Assembly: GCA_031002005.1 (NCBI GenBank)
Contig: JARYHS010008074.1
Coordinates: forward strand, 267,035,930 to 267,099,929
Direction: 5' to 3'
DNA from: Vandiemenella viatica
Taxonomy: Eukaryota; Arthropoda; Insecta; Orthoptera; Morabidae
DNA length: 64,000 bases
Shown here: positions 45,861 through 57,943 of the stretch, piece after piece
Position numbering within the stretch: the stretch's first letter is position 1
How the letters are laid out: each line of letters begins with the position of its first letter
The notes under the pieces: generated by a model
The model's input: only the letters and a program-made list of their open reading frames with translations
Database searches by the model: none
What the model was told of the DNA's origin: nothing
Program-made: the position numbers and the translations under genes

Positions 45861-47384
45861 TACCCACCAAATATGGTAATTAAACTTTCACAAAAGTATG
45901 CCCATCTTTCAATTTAAAAAAAAAAAAAATTTGAATAGCTCATGGCTTTTAAACAAAAACTAGCTCATTTTATTGGAGGCGAAACTCTTAATAGTACAAG
46001 TTTACTTGATAGGACCGTTACTGTGGTAGCCTCAATGAGTTTTACACTATGATGTTCATAGTACAATTACTTTAAACTGTGTAGACTGCTTCGGCATTGA
46101 CAATAATGTTGCAGTAGTGGCTCACTACAACACTTAAGTCACTATTGACTTAAGCATATCTTCCTACTGTAAGATAAACTTGTACTCTTCCCTTTTGAAA
46201 ACTGAGTATGGAGTGTATAAAGTCACGTCCCCCTTCACACACTGGAGGTATGGTACATAGTCACTCCAACTTCTTTCATTCGAGGCCTGGTACCAGAGTC
46301 ACTTCAATCATCCTCCAAGTATGGCTCTTGCATCTCCCTCACCATTCTGCTGCGGGCCATGCCTCTTTGACACCATATTTGTGACATGAGGACAAAAATA
46401 CAAAGAAAATTAGTATCACGCTGAGATTTTTATGCTGGTGATTGTTTCCGCAAGATGTTCTCTTCCTCCATAGCTATTCTATTTGTTTGAATTATATTCT
46501 GATGTCTCCTGAGAATCCGCAGTATTTCAGAAACATTCACGACGCGAACCTCAGAAAGTCCTGAGGCAATGAACTGTCAATGGCCACTCAAACAGCTTCC
46601 TACAGTTATCCTCAGACCAGTGACTTCCACAGGGATTAGAACCCTGCCCCTGACAAACAAGTGGCTGCCTTTTGCTTGGCTAGCTGAACTCTGGTAACAG
46701 CCAGGTGGGCATCATGTTAACCTCATTCGGCCTTTGTAGCATGAGGCAAAACCCAATATTAGCAAAATTCTTCCTATCACTAATTGCATATAAATTAAAC
46801 CATTTATAAATTATTATAATTATACAAGATGACACATTTTTGGTTGCAGGAAGTTTGTTTAAGTTATTTGTGATTTGGTAGTGAGTGAAGAAATCAAACA
46901 TGTCACTGGATTCGTTCGATCGGAATGGGACTACCAAATGAGGAAGACAGACTGATGTAACAAGTCATCATGAGCGTACAGTAAAAGAATTGGGTATTCA
47001 ATGCTGTTCCATTTCTGAAATGACAGTTAGTCGGAGGGAAGGACTATTCGCATCTGGCTTCCAAAAACAAACGTGTAAATTATTGAAATAATATTCCAGT
47101 GAATGAAAGTGTAGATAATTCTGGGCCATGTTGAATGTAGAAAATGATTTTGTTTCTTCTTATTTGAAAGACCTTTACACAATCTTTGGATATTTGATCA
47201 TACCTTAGGTTATTATCACATTTTAGTTAGTGGATCAGGATAAATAGTTGTGTAGAATGAAGGGAATGGTGCATCTACTTTCATCATTACATAATGACTT
47301 AATACCTATGTTCCCTTATCTATCTTGTTCACTAATTTAGGCTGTTGTATTTGGAAAATTGATTATAGCCAAAACATCTTATTT
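45861..47384. other. Unassigned intron sequence with one SINE head
   Basis: On the minus strand around 46620-46650 a B-box-like GGGTTCTAATCCCTGT is preceded by 'cagctagccaagcaaaaggcagccacttgt', consistent with a decayed tRNA-derived SINE reading toward lower coordinates. Nothing else is recognisable. Confidence 0.4.
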
Positions 47385-47560
47385 GGGACAGTGGTGAATG
47401 AGCAGTAACACTCTGACCTCGCATTCAGGAGGACACGGGTTCGAATCCCCATCAAGGGCATACAGATTTGTGTTTTCCATGGTTTCCTCAAACACTCCAG
47501 CCAAATGTCGGGATGTTTCCTTCAAAAGGCTGTGCCCGAATTTCGTGCCGCGATCTTAAG
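47385..47560 (+). mobile_element. tRNA-derived SINE
   Basis: A perfect RNA polymerase III B box, GGTTCGAATCC, lies at 47438-47448, preceded by a weak A-box region (agtggtgaatgagcagtaac). The body 'tgtgttttccatggtttcct' and 'ccagccaaatgtcgggatgt' then 'ttccttcaaaaggctgtgcc' is the one seen at 29960 and 30700. The 3' end and target duplication were not found. It is not a true tRNA gene: no cloverleaf can be closed. Confidence 0.75.
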
Positions 47561-48959
47561 GGCTACATTGAGGAGCAATTGCTCTGGACTTAAGAACGGG
47601 TCATTGAGGCAATTGCTCTTAACAGAGCCCATTTGGGGCCACTGGGAACCACAAAAGAATACATTACAAGGTGGTGAAGAGCTGCTTCTCACAGAGATCT
47701 ACACTGTGACTGTGCACTGTGGAAGAGTACATTACGAGATGACTAGACAGCTGCTCAATGCAGATGACTAAATAGGGAAGTTTTAGAGTAACTGCATTTT
47801 GTACTGTAGAGCGGAACAACTGGGAGAAGACAATAAACAGACAATGATAGCATAGGAAAGACAGCATATTGTGATGGTATGCTATAACTCCCCAATTAAG
47901 GGTAATTTAATATTTAATAATTTTACTTATTGATTTACCTTTAATTATTACCATTGTTTATGGGTGAAAGAGGTATATGAATTGATTTTATAAGCATAGG
48001 TAAATCTAGAAAGATCTAAGAAACTGACCATTTATTTATTTAAAAAAGGTTTGATTGAAATGACAATGACCTAACCAAAATTACAAAACATATGCGTGAA
48101 AAACAAACAAAGACATGAAATGTTCCATCTACATTTAAATTCCTTTTTGGATTATGACTTTTAGCTCAGTTTAAAGTTTGAAATAATTGCACATGACTAT
48201 ACCCAGCTTGGACAACCATAATCTAGTGTTCTAATACTTATACACCAAGAAGCCCACAACCACTCAGGCATTAGAGATCAAAATTGAATACTGTATCAAT
48301 GAAATACCATGACATTTATGCAAAACCATTATTGAAAATTTTGCCAAAAGAGTACATGTGTGCCACCAAAACAATATGGCCATTTGCCATGTGTGTTGTT
48401 CCATACATAATTTCCATATGTGTATAATATAAATCAATAAATACTTCAGTACTTTGTTACAGAAAACCATATTTTAAAATGCAAATCTTGCTCTGTTATT
48501 GTAAAAACTTTATTATTAGTCAAGAGGCTACTGCTCACCTAGTGATGATCCCCCTAGCTGCCTTTCATGGTGCTAGACGGAATTGTAATGCTGTATTTAC
48601 TGATGGCCACATAATAATTTACTCTCTTCTCCAATTGCAGTTCAGTTCTTCCGTCGTGTTCCTTGGCCAGCAATTGTGTGATATTTTTGGCTAAAGTTCA
48701 CTTTTCCTTTGGGTCACATGCAACGGCAGTGGAAGAAGAAAGACATATTTACTGCACACAGGAATGTTTAGCAATTGGCCTAAATGCTTGCACTTTTTTT
48801 ACTCTGTTTCTTGGATTATAGAAACCACACACTTCCAAAGAAACATGTTCTCAAATTATAAAAATGTTTGCGGTTATTAGAGCCATCATAAGGTTGTCAG
48901 TAACTTTGTAAGATTGTCACTGCCTCCAAACGCTCTTCCTTTCTCCCAACGCTTTGATC
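47561..48959. other. Unassigned intron sequence
   Basis: Only chance frames are present. 47630-47770 contains a weak duplicated phrase (tacattacaaggtggtgaag / tacattacgagatgactag). No element boundary is evident. Confidence 0.4.
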
Positions 48960-49550
48960 AATGCTCTTCTTCAGGGGTCAAACCACATTCTGAGTCTACT
49001 AAATTGGTGTTCTGACTGACTGTTCTTATCTTCATAGTTTGGAGACTTTCAAATCTCTAGAAAACATCAATTACCTTGAGATATCTTACTTAGAATTTGA
49101 TGAGTTTGGACAAATTTTCACACTTCATTTAGACCTTAGCCACCATATTTACTAATGTTCTTTGGCTGTTTAATATCTCTACAGCCTCACTCACTTTTCT
49201 TTTTCTTTGGGTCTGGCCAACATTATTTTCTCATAGTATGTTATGTTTCTCCTTCAGCTCATGTTCATGATTTTGTGGGATGCCTCACAAGGATATGACT
49301 AGTATGTTCACACTTCCACATGCCTGTGGCCTGTCCGGTTTTGCTTATGTAGACCTTGCCACAATCACAAGGCACTTCTTAGATTCCACTGCTTTGTAAT
49401 GGAAATACTTTTGCTTTTTGGCTGTTCTAAGTTTTTATTTTATTTTAGTTCTGCTTTTGTGGTTATAAAGATGAGAACAGCCAGTCATTACACCAGTCAC
49501 TAATAGGTGGCTTTACCCCTGAAGAATACCATAGGCATTGGTTGAAATCT
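48960..49550 (-). mobile_element. PLE fragment of a second subfamily, with both end motifs
   Basis: On the minus strand at about 49400-49260 the frame reads SGIYEVPCDCGKVYISKTGQ, then ATGMWKCEHTSH and VRHPTKS. This is a GIY-YIG nuclease with GIY and, degraded, YIS instead of YIG. The 3' end motif follows at 48990-48950 (minus: 'gacccctgaagaagagcattgatcaaagcgttgg'). Upstream of the fragment, at 49518-49552 on the + strand, 'cccctgaagaataccataggcattggttgaaatct' is the same motif in the opposite sense. So a decayed, internally deleted PLE is bracketed by inverted end motifs. Confidence 0.7.
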
Positions 49551-49882
49551 CACGCCAAAGGAGAAGTATTTGGACATAGCGTAAATCTTGCCACAGCACT
49601 GAATATTGTTTTTTTCCTTTGCTTCAAGGGGTCGACACCGCTTCACCTCATAAATGAATGCCCGAATATTTTTACAGCCTCCTGTTGTGAACTGTCAGTT
49701 TCATGGAACCATCCTTTCCTGCAGATCCTCAGCCTTACTATATGTCAGTGGCAGGTATTTGTCATCTTCACAGTCTTCTTCTAACCATTTTTCAACATTA
49801 GAGCTTGGGTTTTTAGGTTCTAGAAATGTCAAAAATTGTGGTTATGTTTCTGAAATATGATCAATAAAACATTTTTAAATTT

Positions 49883-51085
49883 ACTAGCTGTTAAACGATG
49901 ACTTCATACGTGTAGACTTAGAATTTCATTGCCAAAATTGGATATAGAAAGCTGTTAGTAACGTAAGATTTGTCCCAAACAACACCGGGTCGGCATAATA
50001 TGACAGGAAAGCCATCACTATATTATTCCACCGTCGAACCTGCCTCATGAATCGAATCAATTTTCAACATATGTAAAAACAGAAAAACCAATGAAGGTGC
50101 GGGGATGTGGGGGAGTGGGGAGGCTTAACTGAGAGTATCTTTATTTCAGCCTGGTCTTTTCTTCTTTCTTCAGCATGGATATCTGATTCTTGAGTTCTAA
50201 TAACTTTAGCTGCTCTTGTTCTTCTAGATCTACACCTTAAGCCAGGTTTATGCCTGCATGGCATGCCAAAGAAGAAGACAAAATAAACTGGTGCCAGAAA
50301 CTTTTGGGCCGACACAAAGTAATAGTACAGTGTAGATCAAATCGACATCTATACTAAATAAGTTTTCTCTCTAAATGAAATTTATAAACAAATCATACAC
50401 TAACAGACTTCACAAGAAGAACATCTTGAGCAACTGACATAACATTACAGACTAACACATGCATCCATCCGTCTGCTACTATTCAATAAGTTCTCAAAAT
50501 TTTGTGACTATAACTGTTATTCATACCGAAAAAAATATCCTTTGTCCTTCCTACAGATACAAAGTATTTCCTTGTCAAATTCCATCAATATCAGTTGTAA
50601 CATAGCAGCTCTTTAGGAAACCAGTAAAATTATATACTGATAAAGGCCATAATATTCGTAAATTAAAAGTTTAAAGGATTTATAAAAAAGAATAGAAAGT
50701 TCAATAAATATTGTTTGCCCAGAGATGCTTTAAAGGATATGATCTCTGGAAAAAAAAAGGAAAAGAGAAGTTAAGAGAATTGTTGGTAGAGGAGGCAAGA
50801 AAGACAGCAGAGAATCTTGAAAAGAATAGTTGCGAAAAAAAAAATAGCATTGATAGATCTTGAGTAGAAAACGAACCTGCAAATCTTCGGATATAGTGAC
50901 AAACACGTTCGTTATTGGTATCAAGAGGATTTTTAAGCAAACAAACGGGATAAATAAACTGAAAAAGTTCATAATAAAACTTCAGTCTACAAAATTATCT
51001 ATTTATTTATCTATAAAGATCGTAAAAGATATTTATATGTGACACAGTATGCCATTTAGTCGACAAAATGCAAGAAAAAGACCTA
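49883..51085 (+). repeat. ACTAG-headed dispersed repeat
   Basis: The head ACTAGCTGTTAAACGATGAC followed by 'ttcatacgtgtagac' resembles the heads at 42923 (minus) and 56584. Around 50500-50620 lies a decayed copy of the unit found twice downstream ('tatcctttgtccttcctacagat', 'tccttgtcaaattccatcaat'). Its true end is uncertain and may be the 'acagacagacagac' stretch at 51585. Confidence 0.5.
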
Positions 51086-51089
51086 CATC

Positions 51090-52135
51090 CATATTTATAA
51101 TATTATTATTGCAGATAGCACTAACACTGACTGTGAGAGAAACACCGCCTGAGTGATCAATATTTCGTAAAATGGTGTACACCTACATCATTGTTAGACC
51201 GCATACGATTTGCCATGCATTGCACCCCAAAATTTGTGGTATCTTCAGCTTAACTTGGAATCTTAACACCTGATCATCCAGGCGTAGCTCATACGATCAA
51301 AAACAATTCTACCGGGACTTGAACCACAGACCACGATCCAAACGTTATTAACCAAGCGCATTAAGCACTGAGCTACCAGATCATTATACTGTAAGATACT
51401 ACAGAAACTTATTCATCTAATGCGTCTATCTATTGCCATTTCAGTAATTTTTCAAAATTACATGACAATATGTATTATTTATACAGAAAGAGGAATCCTA
51501 TATCCATCCTAATGCCAAATAGTATCTCCTTGTCAAATTTCATCACAATAGGATTAGCTGTTTAGCCCAAGAAACATAAAAAACAGACAGACAGACAGAG
51601 TTACTTTCACATTTGCAATATTAGTATACATTAGTGCAGATCACACACACACTAACTGCGAGAGAAACAGTGCCTGAGAGATCAATATAGTGTAACATAG
51701 TGTGCACCTACATCATTGTTAGACCGCCTATGATTTGCCATGCATTGCACCCCTAAATTATTGCTATCTACAGTTTAAATTGGAATCCGAACAACTGACC
51801 GTCCAGGTGTGACTCATACGATCAAAAACAATTCTTAAAAATTTTTGCTTCCACCGGGACTTGAACCACAGCCCACAATCCTAGCAATAGTAACCAAGTG
51901 CATTAAGCTTTGAGCTACCAGTCCACTATACTGGAAGGTACTACAGAGACTTACACATTTAATGTGTCTATTACTGTTTCTGTAATTTTTCATAATTACA
52001 TGACTATTTATTATTGATACAGAAAGAAATATCCTATGTCCATCCTAATGCCAAATAGCATCTCACTGTCAAATTTCATCATGATCGGATCAGCCGTTCA
52101 GCCCAAGAAACGTAACAAACAGACAGACGTAGCTA
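51090..52135. repeat. Tandem duplication of a unit of about 530 bp carrying a SINE
   Basis: Two units follow in tandem. Landmarks at 51123/51655 (gagagaaacagtgcctgag), 51312/51863 (ccgggacttgaaccaca), 51375/51911 (gagctaccag) and 51580/52115 (acagacagac) are offset by about 532-551 bp. Each includes 'tccatcctaatgccaaatag' and 'tcaaatttcatca'. Within each, on the minus strand, lies a tRNA-like head: 'tggtagctcagtgcttaatgcg' (A box) and GGTTCAAGTCCCGGT (B box), so a SINE was duplicated with its surroundings. Copy two has 17 extra bases (taaaaatttttgcttcc). Confidence 0.8.
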
Positions 52136-52329
52136 TTAGTATAGATAATATACGAAAAATTCAAGAAACTCGGTTGTGTCGTAAGCATAAACACATATGG
52201 CGTGGAATAGACAGTAGCATAAAGAAATGGAAACACACCGTCATCTACTGGATGGTTACCCAAGCTAGATAACCAAGTATTGTGTCAATAAATTAACACA
52301 CCGCCATCTGTTAGAAACTTATGGAACTT

Positions 52330-52625
52330 ACAAATATAATAATAATAATTCCATGTGGTCGTAATGACCTGGTGACAGGGTTTCAATGGGCTGCACATTC
52401 TGCCCCTGTTGTAGCCACCTTAACCTAACCCAGCAATCCTACTGGGTACAGGGGATCTACAGTTTAACGTGGATCTGAACCACGGAAGCATTCTGGTATA
52501 CTTCACATTACATGGCAGGTGGTGTCAGAGGTGAAGTTCGGGTTAGGGCCTTGAAAAATTCCCGCCGAGACAGGGATTAGAACCAGAGACCTTTCGATTA
52601 CTAGCCACTGAGCCACCAGACCACT
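52330..52625 (-). mobile_element. tRNA-derived SINE, minus strand
   Basis: On the minus strand the head reads GGTCTGGTGGCTCAGTGGCT (A box) and, about 30 bases on, CTGGTTCTAATCCCTGTCTC (B box). A body follows with 'ttcacctctgacaccacctgcc' and 'gtgaagtataccagaatg'. A weak relative of the body lies at 56170-56270 (cacgctatacttcacataca ... gtcagagctaaaggtc). Confidence 0.7.
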
Positions 52626-53032
52626 TAACTTATCCTATGACAAACATTTAGTAAACATTTAATTCATAATAATAAATACTGAGGTCAATAATCGAGATAA
52701 AAACTATCCTATCTTTTAAGTTGGACCAAATTATACACATTAAGACAAATTTCATCAAAATTGATTAATTAATTTCAGAGTATATTTCTGACAAACATCG
52801 TGACATAAGATTTTTATATATATATAAAATAGTGCAACATGAAGGAGCGCAATTCAGCAAAACATTGTTGAATTTAACTGATTTTAGCTAGCCGAGATTA
52901 TCTAAAAATCAATAAAGCTTTTAATGTGCATTTGTCAAGTATTACCCATTGATGGAGGCATAAACTTTGGATACATAGGTGTTGGATATTTATTTACTGA
53001 TACAAAAATTCCTGTATGGATTATTATTAGAT

Positions 53033-54815
53033 ACTGGATGACCCATGGGAAAATTTCGTGAATAAATTACGATTAATAGTGAGGTTGAATGCTTGTTATA
53101 TAATGAATAGTAGAACTACAATTTTGTAGAAAATATTTATTTGTTTAGTGTAATAGGTACACATCAAAATAATTACAACATATTACGAAACAGTTTGGAA
53201 TATTTAAAACACATTGTATGTACAACAAACTATTACTGACCTGAACAGAATACAAATAACGTGAATAAAATGCACCCAGCATAACAACATCTCTGTGATA
53301 AGTGTTGCTGTTTTTTACTTTGGAATTGTATATCAAAACTAAAATGTTTCCGTAACTGAAAAAAATATCCAAAAAGCTTCTTACTGTTTAAAAACAGTTT
53401 ATTGACATCTCTGTGATATCTGCTACTTCAATCTAGGGACTTGCTTCTGAACAGTCTCATAAGCGTGACCTCTTTAAGCATCAAATTCCAAAAAATTCTA
53501 TCTTAATTTATGATTTTACCTATTTGGAGATCTTAATCTTTAAAACGATATTTCATTTATCGACTTTGGTGAGGTATCAAAGGAGATAAATGGCTCGTAA
53601 TAATAATAATAAAAACACGCTGTAAAAATAATACTTTTGTCCTTTGAGGGTCAAATTCCAAAATATTCCTTTTATAAAATATGGTGTGACCAAAGTGGAC
53701 ACCTTGGTCTTTAAAATGATACCTCATTTATCGATTTCGGTTAGGCATCAAGCAAGGTAGGAAAAGCATTTTAGAAATGATGATATTTTTGCCCCTCAGG
53801 GTTTGAATTTGGAGAAAGTTCTGTCTTAAAATATGATGTGAGCAAAATGGATACTTTAATCTTTGAAATGATACCTCATTTATTGATTTCGGTTAGGTAT
53901 CGAGGGAGATAAATGGCTTGTGACAGAAAAATGTGTTGTAGCAATATTAATACTTTTGTCCTTTAAGAGTCGAATTCAGAAAAATTCCTTTTTTAAAATA
54001 TGATTAAACCAAAGCAGAGACCTTAATTTCTAAAGTAAGCAGAGACCTTAATCTTTAGAATAATACCTCATTTATCTATTTCGATTAGATTAGAGATAAA
54101 TAGATCGTGACACAAGAATGCATTGAAGAACCATTAATACTTTTTCGCTTTGAGGGTTGAATTCCAAAAAATACCTTTCTTAATATATGATGTCACCAAA
54201 GGGGAGACATTACTCTTCATTATCCTACTTCATTTATCAATTTTGATTAGGTATCTAGGCAGATAAATGGCTCGAGACACAAAAAACGCATTTTAAATAC
54301 TGATATTTTTGTCCTTTAAGGGTTAAACTTAGAAAAATCCCTTTTTTTAAATATGATGTGATCACAATGGAGACCTTAATCTTTAGGATGATACCCCCTT
54401 ATTCTACATTGGTTTGATATCGAGGCAGTTAAATGGCTTGTGACACAAAAACTCATCGTAGAAACATTGATACTTTTGCTCTTTAAGGGTTGAATTCCAA
54501 AAAATTCCCGTCTTAATAGATGATATCATCAAAGCGGATTTCTTAATCTTTAAAATGATACTTCATTAAACGATTTGAGATAGTTATCCAGGGAGATAAA
54601 TGACTTGTAACACAAAAATCATCATTTTAAAAATATTGACATTTTTGCCGTCTGAGGGTCGAATTCTGAAAAATTCCTTTCTTAAAATATGATGCAACCA
54701 AAGTGGAGACCATAAGCTTTAAAATGATGCCTCATTCATTGATTTGAAGGGAGATAATGGCTCGTGACAAAAACACCTTATAGAAATAATGTATATGATG
54801 ACTATTTTTACTGTA
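53033..54815 (+). repeat. ACTAG-type element, family 1, second copy with about seven units
   Basis: The head ACTGGATGACCCATGGGAAA (a mutated ACTAGACGACCCGTGCGAAA) and 'atttcgtgaataaattacgattaatag' match 32498 onward. The same unique text precedes the array ('ttattgacatctctgtgatatctgct'). Units with 'tcctttaagggt(t/c)gaattc' lie near 53640, 53792, 53955, 54140, 54310, 54477 and 54645. The tail 'ccttatagaaataatgtatatgatga' matches 35905. It has fewer units than the copy at 32498, and no regular A/B alternation is evident. Confidence 0.88.
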
Positions 54816-55124
54816 TGTACCGTATATTATTTTTATTGTGTTACTTATAAATAGATAAATAAATTTACAATGCAGATAGTTGTGTCAACATCCTCAGATT
54901 CTAAATTCCATAATTTGTGGATTGTTAAAGTATTGACCAAACACAATCGCATTTATTTTGAGAAACCAAATCAGACCAGTTATATATTTAAAATCCAATC
55001 TTTGTGAATTAGATTGTTTAGCAATCTATTACTATTGGTGAGAAATATTAAATTTATAGTTTAAAAAAAAATATTTTGTTATAATTTCACAGTTTTCTAG
55101 TAATCTCAGGTTAAAAGTTTAGAA

Positions 55125-55335
55125 CATGCGGGCGGATAACTCAGTTGGTAAATCAACTGACTATGACCTGAACACTCGGATATCAGTCAGGAACAAAATA
55201 GGTTTTTGCCTAAAATCTGTGGTCTATTCAACATTAAATGTTCCTCAGGCAAAAGCTATTAATTACGGAATCAAATGTTGATTTCTGGGCTGTGTTCTTC
55301 TGAACCTTCAGAATTATGCCACACTAATATTGTAA
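55125..55335 (+). mobile_element. Possible tRNA-derived SINE
   Basis: GGGCGGATAACTCAGTTGGT followed by 'aaatcaactgactatgacctgaacactcggatatcag' resembles a tRNA 5' half with an intact A box. The B box is degraded. The remainder ('taggtttttgcctaaaatctgtgg ... ttcctcaggcaaaagct') contains a loose inverted repeat. A mutated tRNA copy is an alternative. Confidence 0.45.
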
Positions 55336-56583
55336 GTTTTTCTTTTGTGTTTTTTTGTATAAATACCACACTCTTCAAAATTTGCTACAGATAGTGTTCT
55401 TTCCTTGACATCTCTCAGAGGAAAGTATACTCTACTTCCTGGTGGGTATATTCATTCTGCTTGAATCTTGAACTATGTTGCCTGCATCAGATATAGTCTT
55501 GGACTTGGAAGTGAACTTGTTATTGTGTAGATTGACTGTAGCAGCCTTTGTCAATGGTGCAGAATCTCATTCAGACGAATTCTTGTAAACAGAGACCAAA
55601 TCAGAAATGACCATAATTTTAAGTAGTCAGATAACACCACATTCTGAAGTATCTTGATAAATTCAGGAAATGGTAAAAGCAGTTTCCACCCCCCCCCCCC
55701 CCACCCCGCCTATGCCCAAAAACTATGCCTTCCTTTGTGAAGCATAGTACAAACACCTCTATACTAAATTTCTTATGTTCTCTCCTAGAACAAATGTTAG
55801 TGCTTAGTGATCTATAAGAATAATTCTCTAATAATTCTTTGATCTTTATGTATTGTATGTCTATGGATGACACATTTCCTCTGGCTGTTAGCAACACGAC
55901 TAGTCTGTAATGACCTACAACAATTACCATACCAAGTATGTTGTGTATTGCTTTTGAAGTGGTAACCTTAATTATTTTACGGTATTTAGAGTACTATTGT
56001 TGTCCTTGCCATAGCTGCCAAGATGCTTTCTTACTGCACTGTTGACTTCATGGAGTTAGAGCGCAGTTCGGTTACTCAGATAAAAATGTAATCCATTGGT
56101 TGAAGATTGGTTGTATCTTCCAAATGAGTCACACTAACATAGTGTGCCAGAGGTAGAACATACAATTCTATTCCTCCTGTTTCTACTGCTTAGTGTGGAA
56201 TCCAAACCTTGCGGCAGTCACGCTATACTTCACATACATAAAGCAATATTGTCAGAGCTAAAGGTCTAGTTAAGAACCATGATAGTAAAAGGATAAAATG
56301 GACTAAAACTTCCATATTTTCTTTCACTGATGCAAAAGAGATAGTATAGGCTATGAGGGTATTACAATGCTTACCCACCATAAAGAAGAGGTTTTCCAGT
56401 GTTCCATGTTGGGGAGAATCAGGTTAATAATTGATTTGTTGCCAATATTCATCATCTCGCAGGTATCTCAGAATGCTAGCTTTGAAGACATTATTGTCTT
56501 CAAAACATGATGGCACTACAGTTATCACATTAGTGGTGGCATTGCTCCAGTGTTAATCACAAACGTGATATAATTTATTTTCA
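55336..56583. other. Unassigned intron sequence
   Basis: A poly-C tract lies at about 55688-55703. A PLE-type end may be present near 56365-56410 (acaatgcttacccaccataaagaagaggtt). 56160-56270 echoes the SINE body at 52480-52540. No gene is seen. Confidence 0.4.
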
Positions 56584-57030
56584 ACTAGCTGTACCCATGA
56601 CTTTGTCCATGCAGAATTTGAGATTTGAACTGATAATTCACAGATAAATTATCAGAGAAATTTTGGATATTGCCAGTAACCTCGTTAGTAGGGTGCTAAA
56701 GTACAGATATCCCTCTTAAATTGATTATGTAACTATTAACACAATGCCGGTATGGCAAAGAAACTAGTAACATGTGTGAATTGTGTTCAATAAAGATGTT
56801 TAAGAATTTGTGGAAACATTTATCTTTAATTTCTCAGCTTTCCAACTAAACATCAAAATATAACATAGCATATTTTCCCTGTTGAATGCTAACATAGTAC
56901 CCGGCCTTGCAGTGGATGATTGGATTGCTTTACCACTATAGAATGTTTATCCTCACACTGAGAAACATGTATACAAGGTTTCATCAAAGTCACCTCAGCT
57001 GTTTCCGGAATAATAAAACATAGACCCGCC
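56584..57030 (+). repeat. Two ACTAG-type heads in tandem
   Basis: ACTAGCTGTACCCATGACTT then 'tgtccatgcagaatttgag' starts at 56584, a head like that at 49883. About 300 bp later a family 3 head, CATAGTACCCGGCCTTGC, is followed by 'gagaaacatgtatacaaggtttcatcaaag' and 'ctgtttccgga', as at 31199 and 39635. Confidence 0.6.
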
Positions 57031-57943
57031 CTTATTCAACCCAGTAGATGGCACATTGAGGTTGATATGTTCTTGAGAACCTACTGAAGGGGGAAAAATC
57101 AACTTGAATTTCCACATCACCAAGTTAACAAATCTGCGAACATTCTGGCATGTAGAATAAATATTCGCTCTAATGATGTACTTGTCTTTGCATCTTAGAA
57201 GTTGTTTAGAAATTTCTTCCATCAACATTAGTAATTTTTTGTCATACTGAATGAAGTCATTTGAAAAAATGAGTTGAATTTTTTTATTTTTATAGAAAAG
57301 CAATTTAGATTCTTGGCTCACAATGAACATGAACGCTGCTAAAGGTTCAGGCAATGCATTCAATTCAGGGGAGACAACTTTTCGATCTGCACAGATTTCA
57401 TTAATTGTATATTTTATTAATATTTATAACATGTCTGTAGCACTACCGACTGAAAACCCGTACACTTCTGCTGTTTTACTGTTTTTAATACTATTGATAA
57501 ATTACAACCTCACTATGAAATAAACTGCATTAATTTTTTTATTTAACATTCATGTCATAGAAAGACCTACTTAAAATCTCATATGTTGAAAACGGAGAGT
57601 TTCATTAACTACGTGCTAGGATCATCTCTGATCCAGAGACCATAACTTATTATCATGTAAACACCACTTACAGAAATGTTTCTGCACTACTTTCATGATT
57701 AGTTAAATAAAATATCACTAACACTTGTTACATTTAATTAACATATTCTGTTTTATTTTACTACACCAAATACATTTAACAAAACTTATAAAATAGATAC
57801 TGGTGCCCAAAAAACAAAACAGAATCAAAACAGTGGTAGTGTAAACTTAGGTTAGCAATGCATCTCAAATACAGAGTTATCTGTGGAAGCACGGTTAATT
57901 TAACCTAATTTTAAATATAGGAATTATTCATCGGAATGAAATA
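57031..57943. other. Unassigned AT-rich intron sequence
   Basis: The longest frame (57363-56995, minus) has no recognisable motif. No repeats are obvious. Confidence 0.4.

Noticed and set aside
47438..47448. tRNA gene near the perfect B box
   Set aside because: No cloverleaf can be closed, and the body matches dispersed SINE copies at 29.9 and 30.7 kb.
51310..51400. tRNA gene on the minus strand
   Set aside because: A and B boxes are good, but the acceptor arm does not close and the unit is duplicated with its flanks; it is a SINE head.
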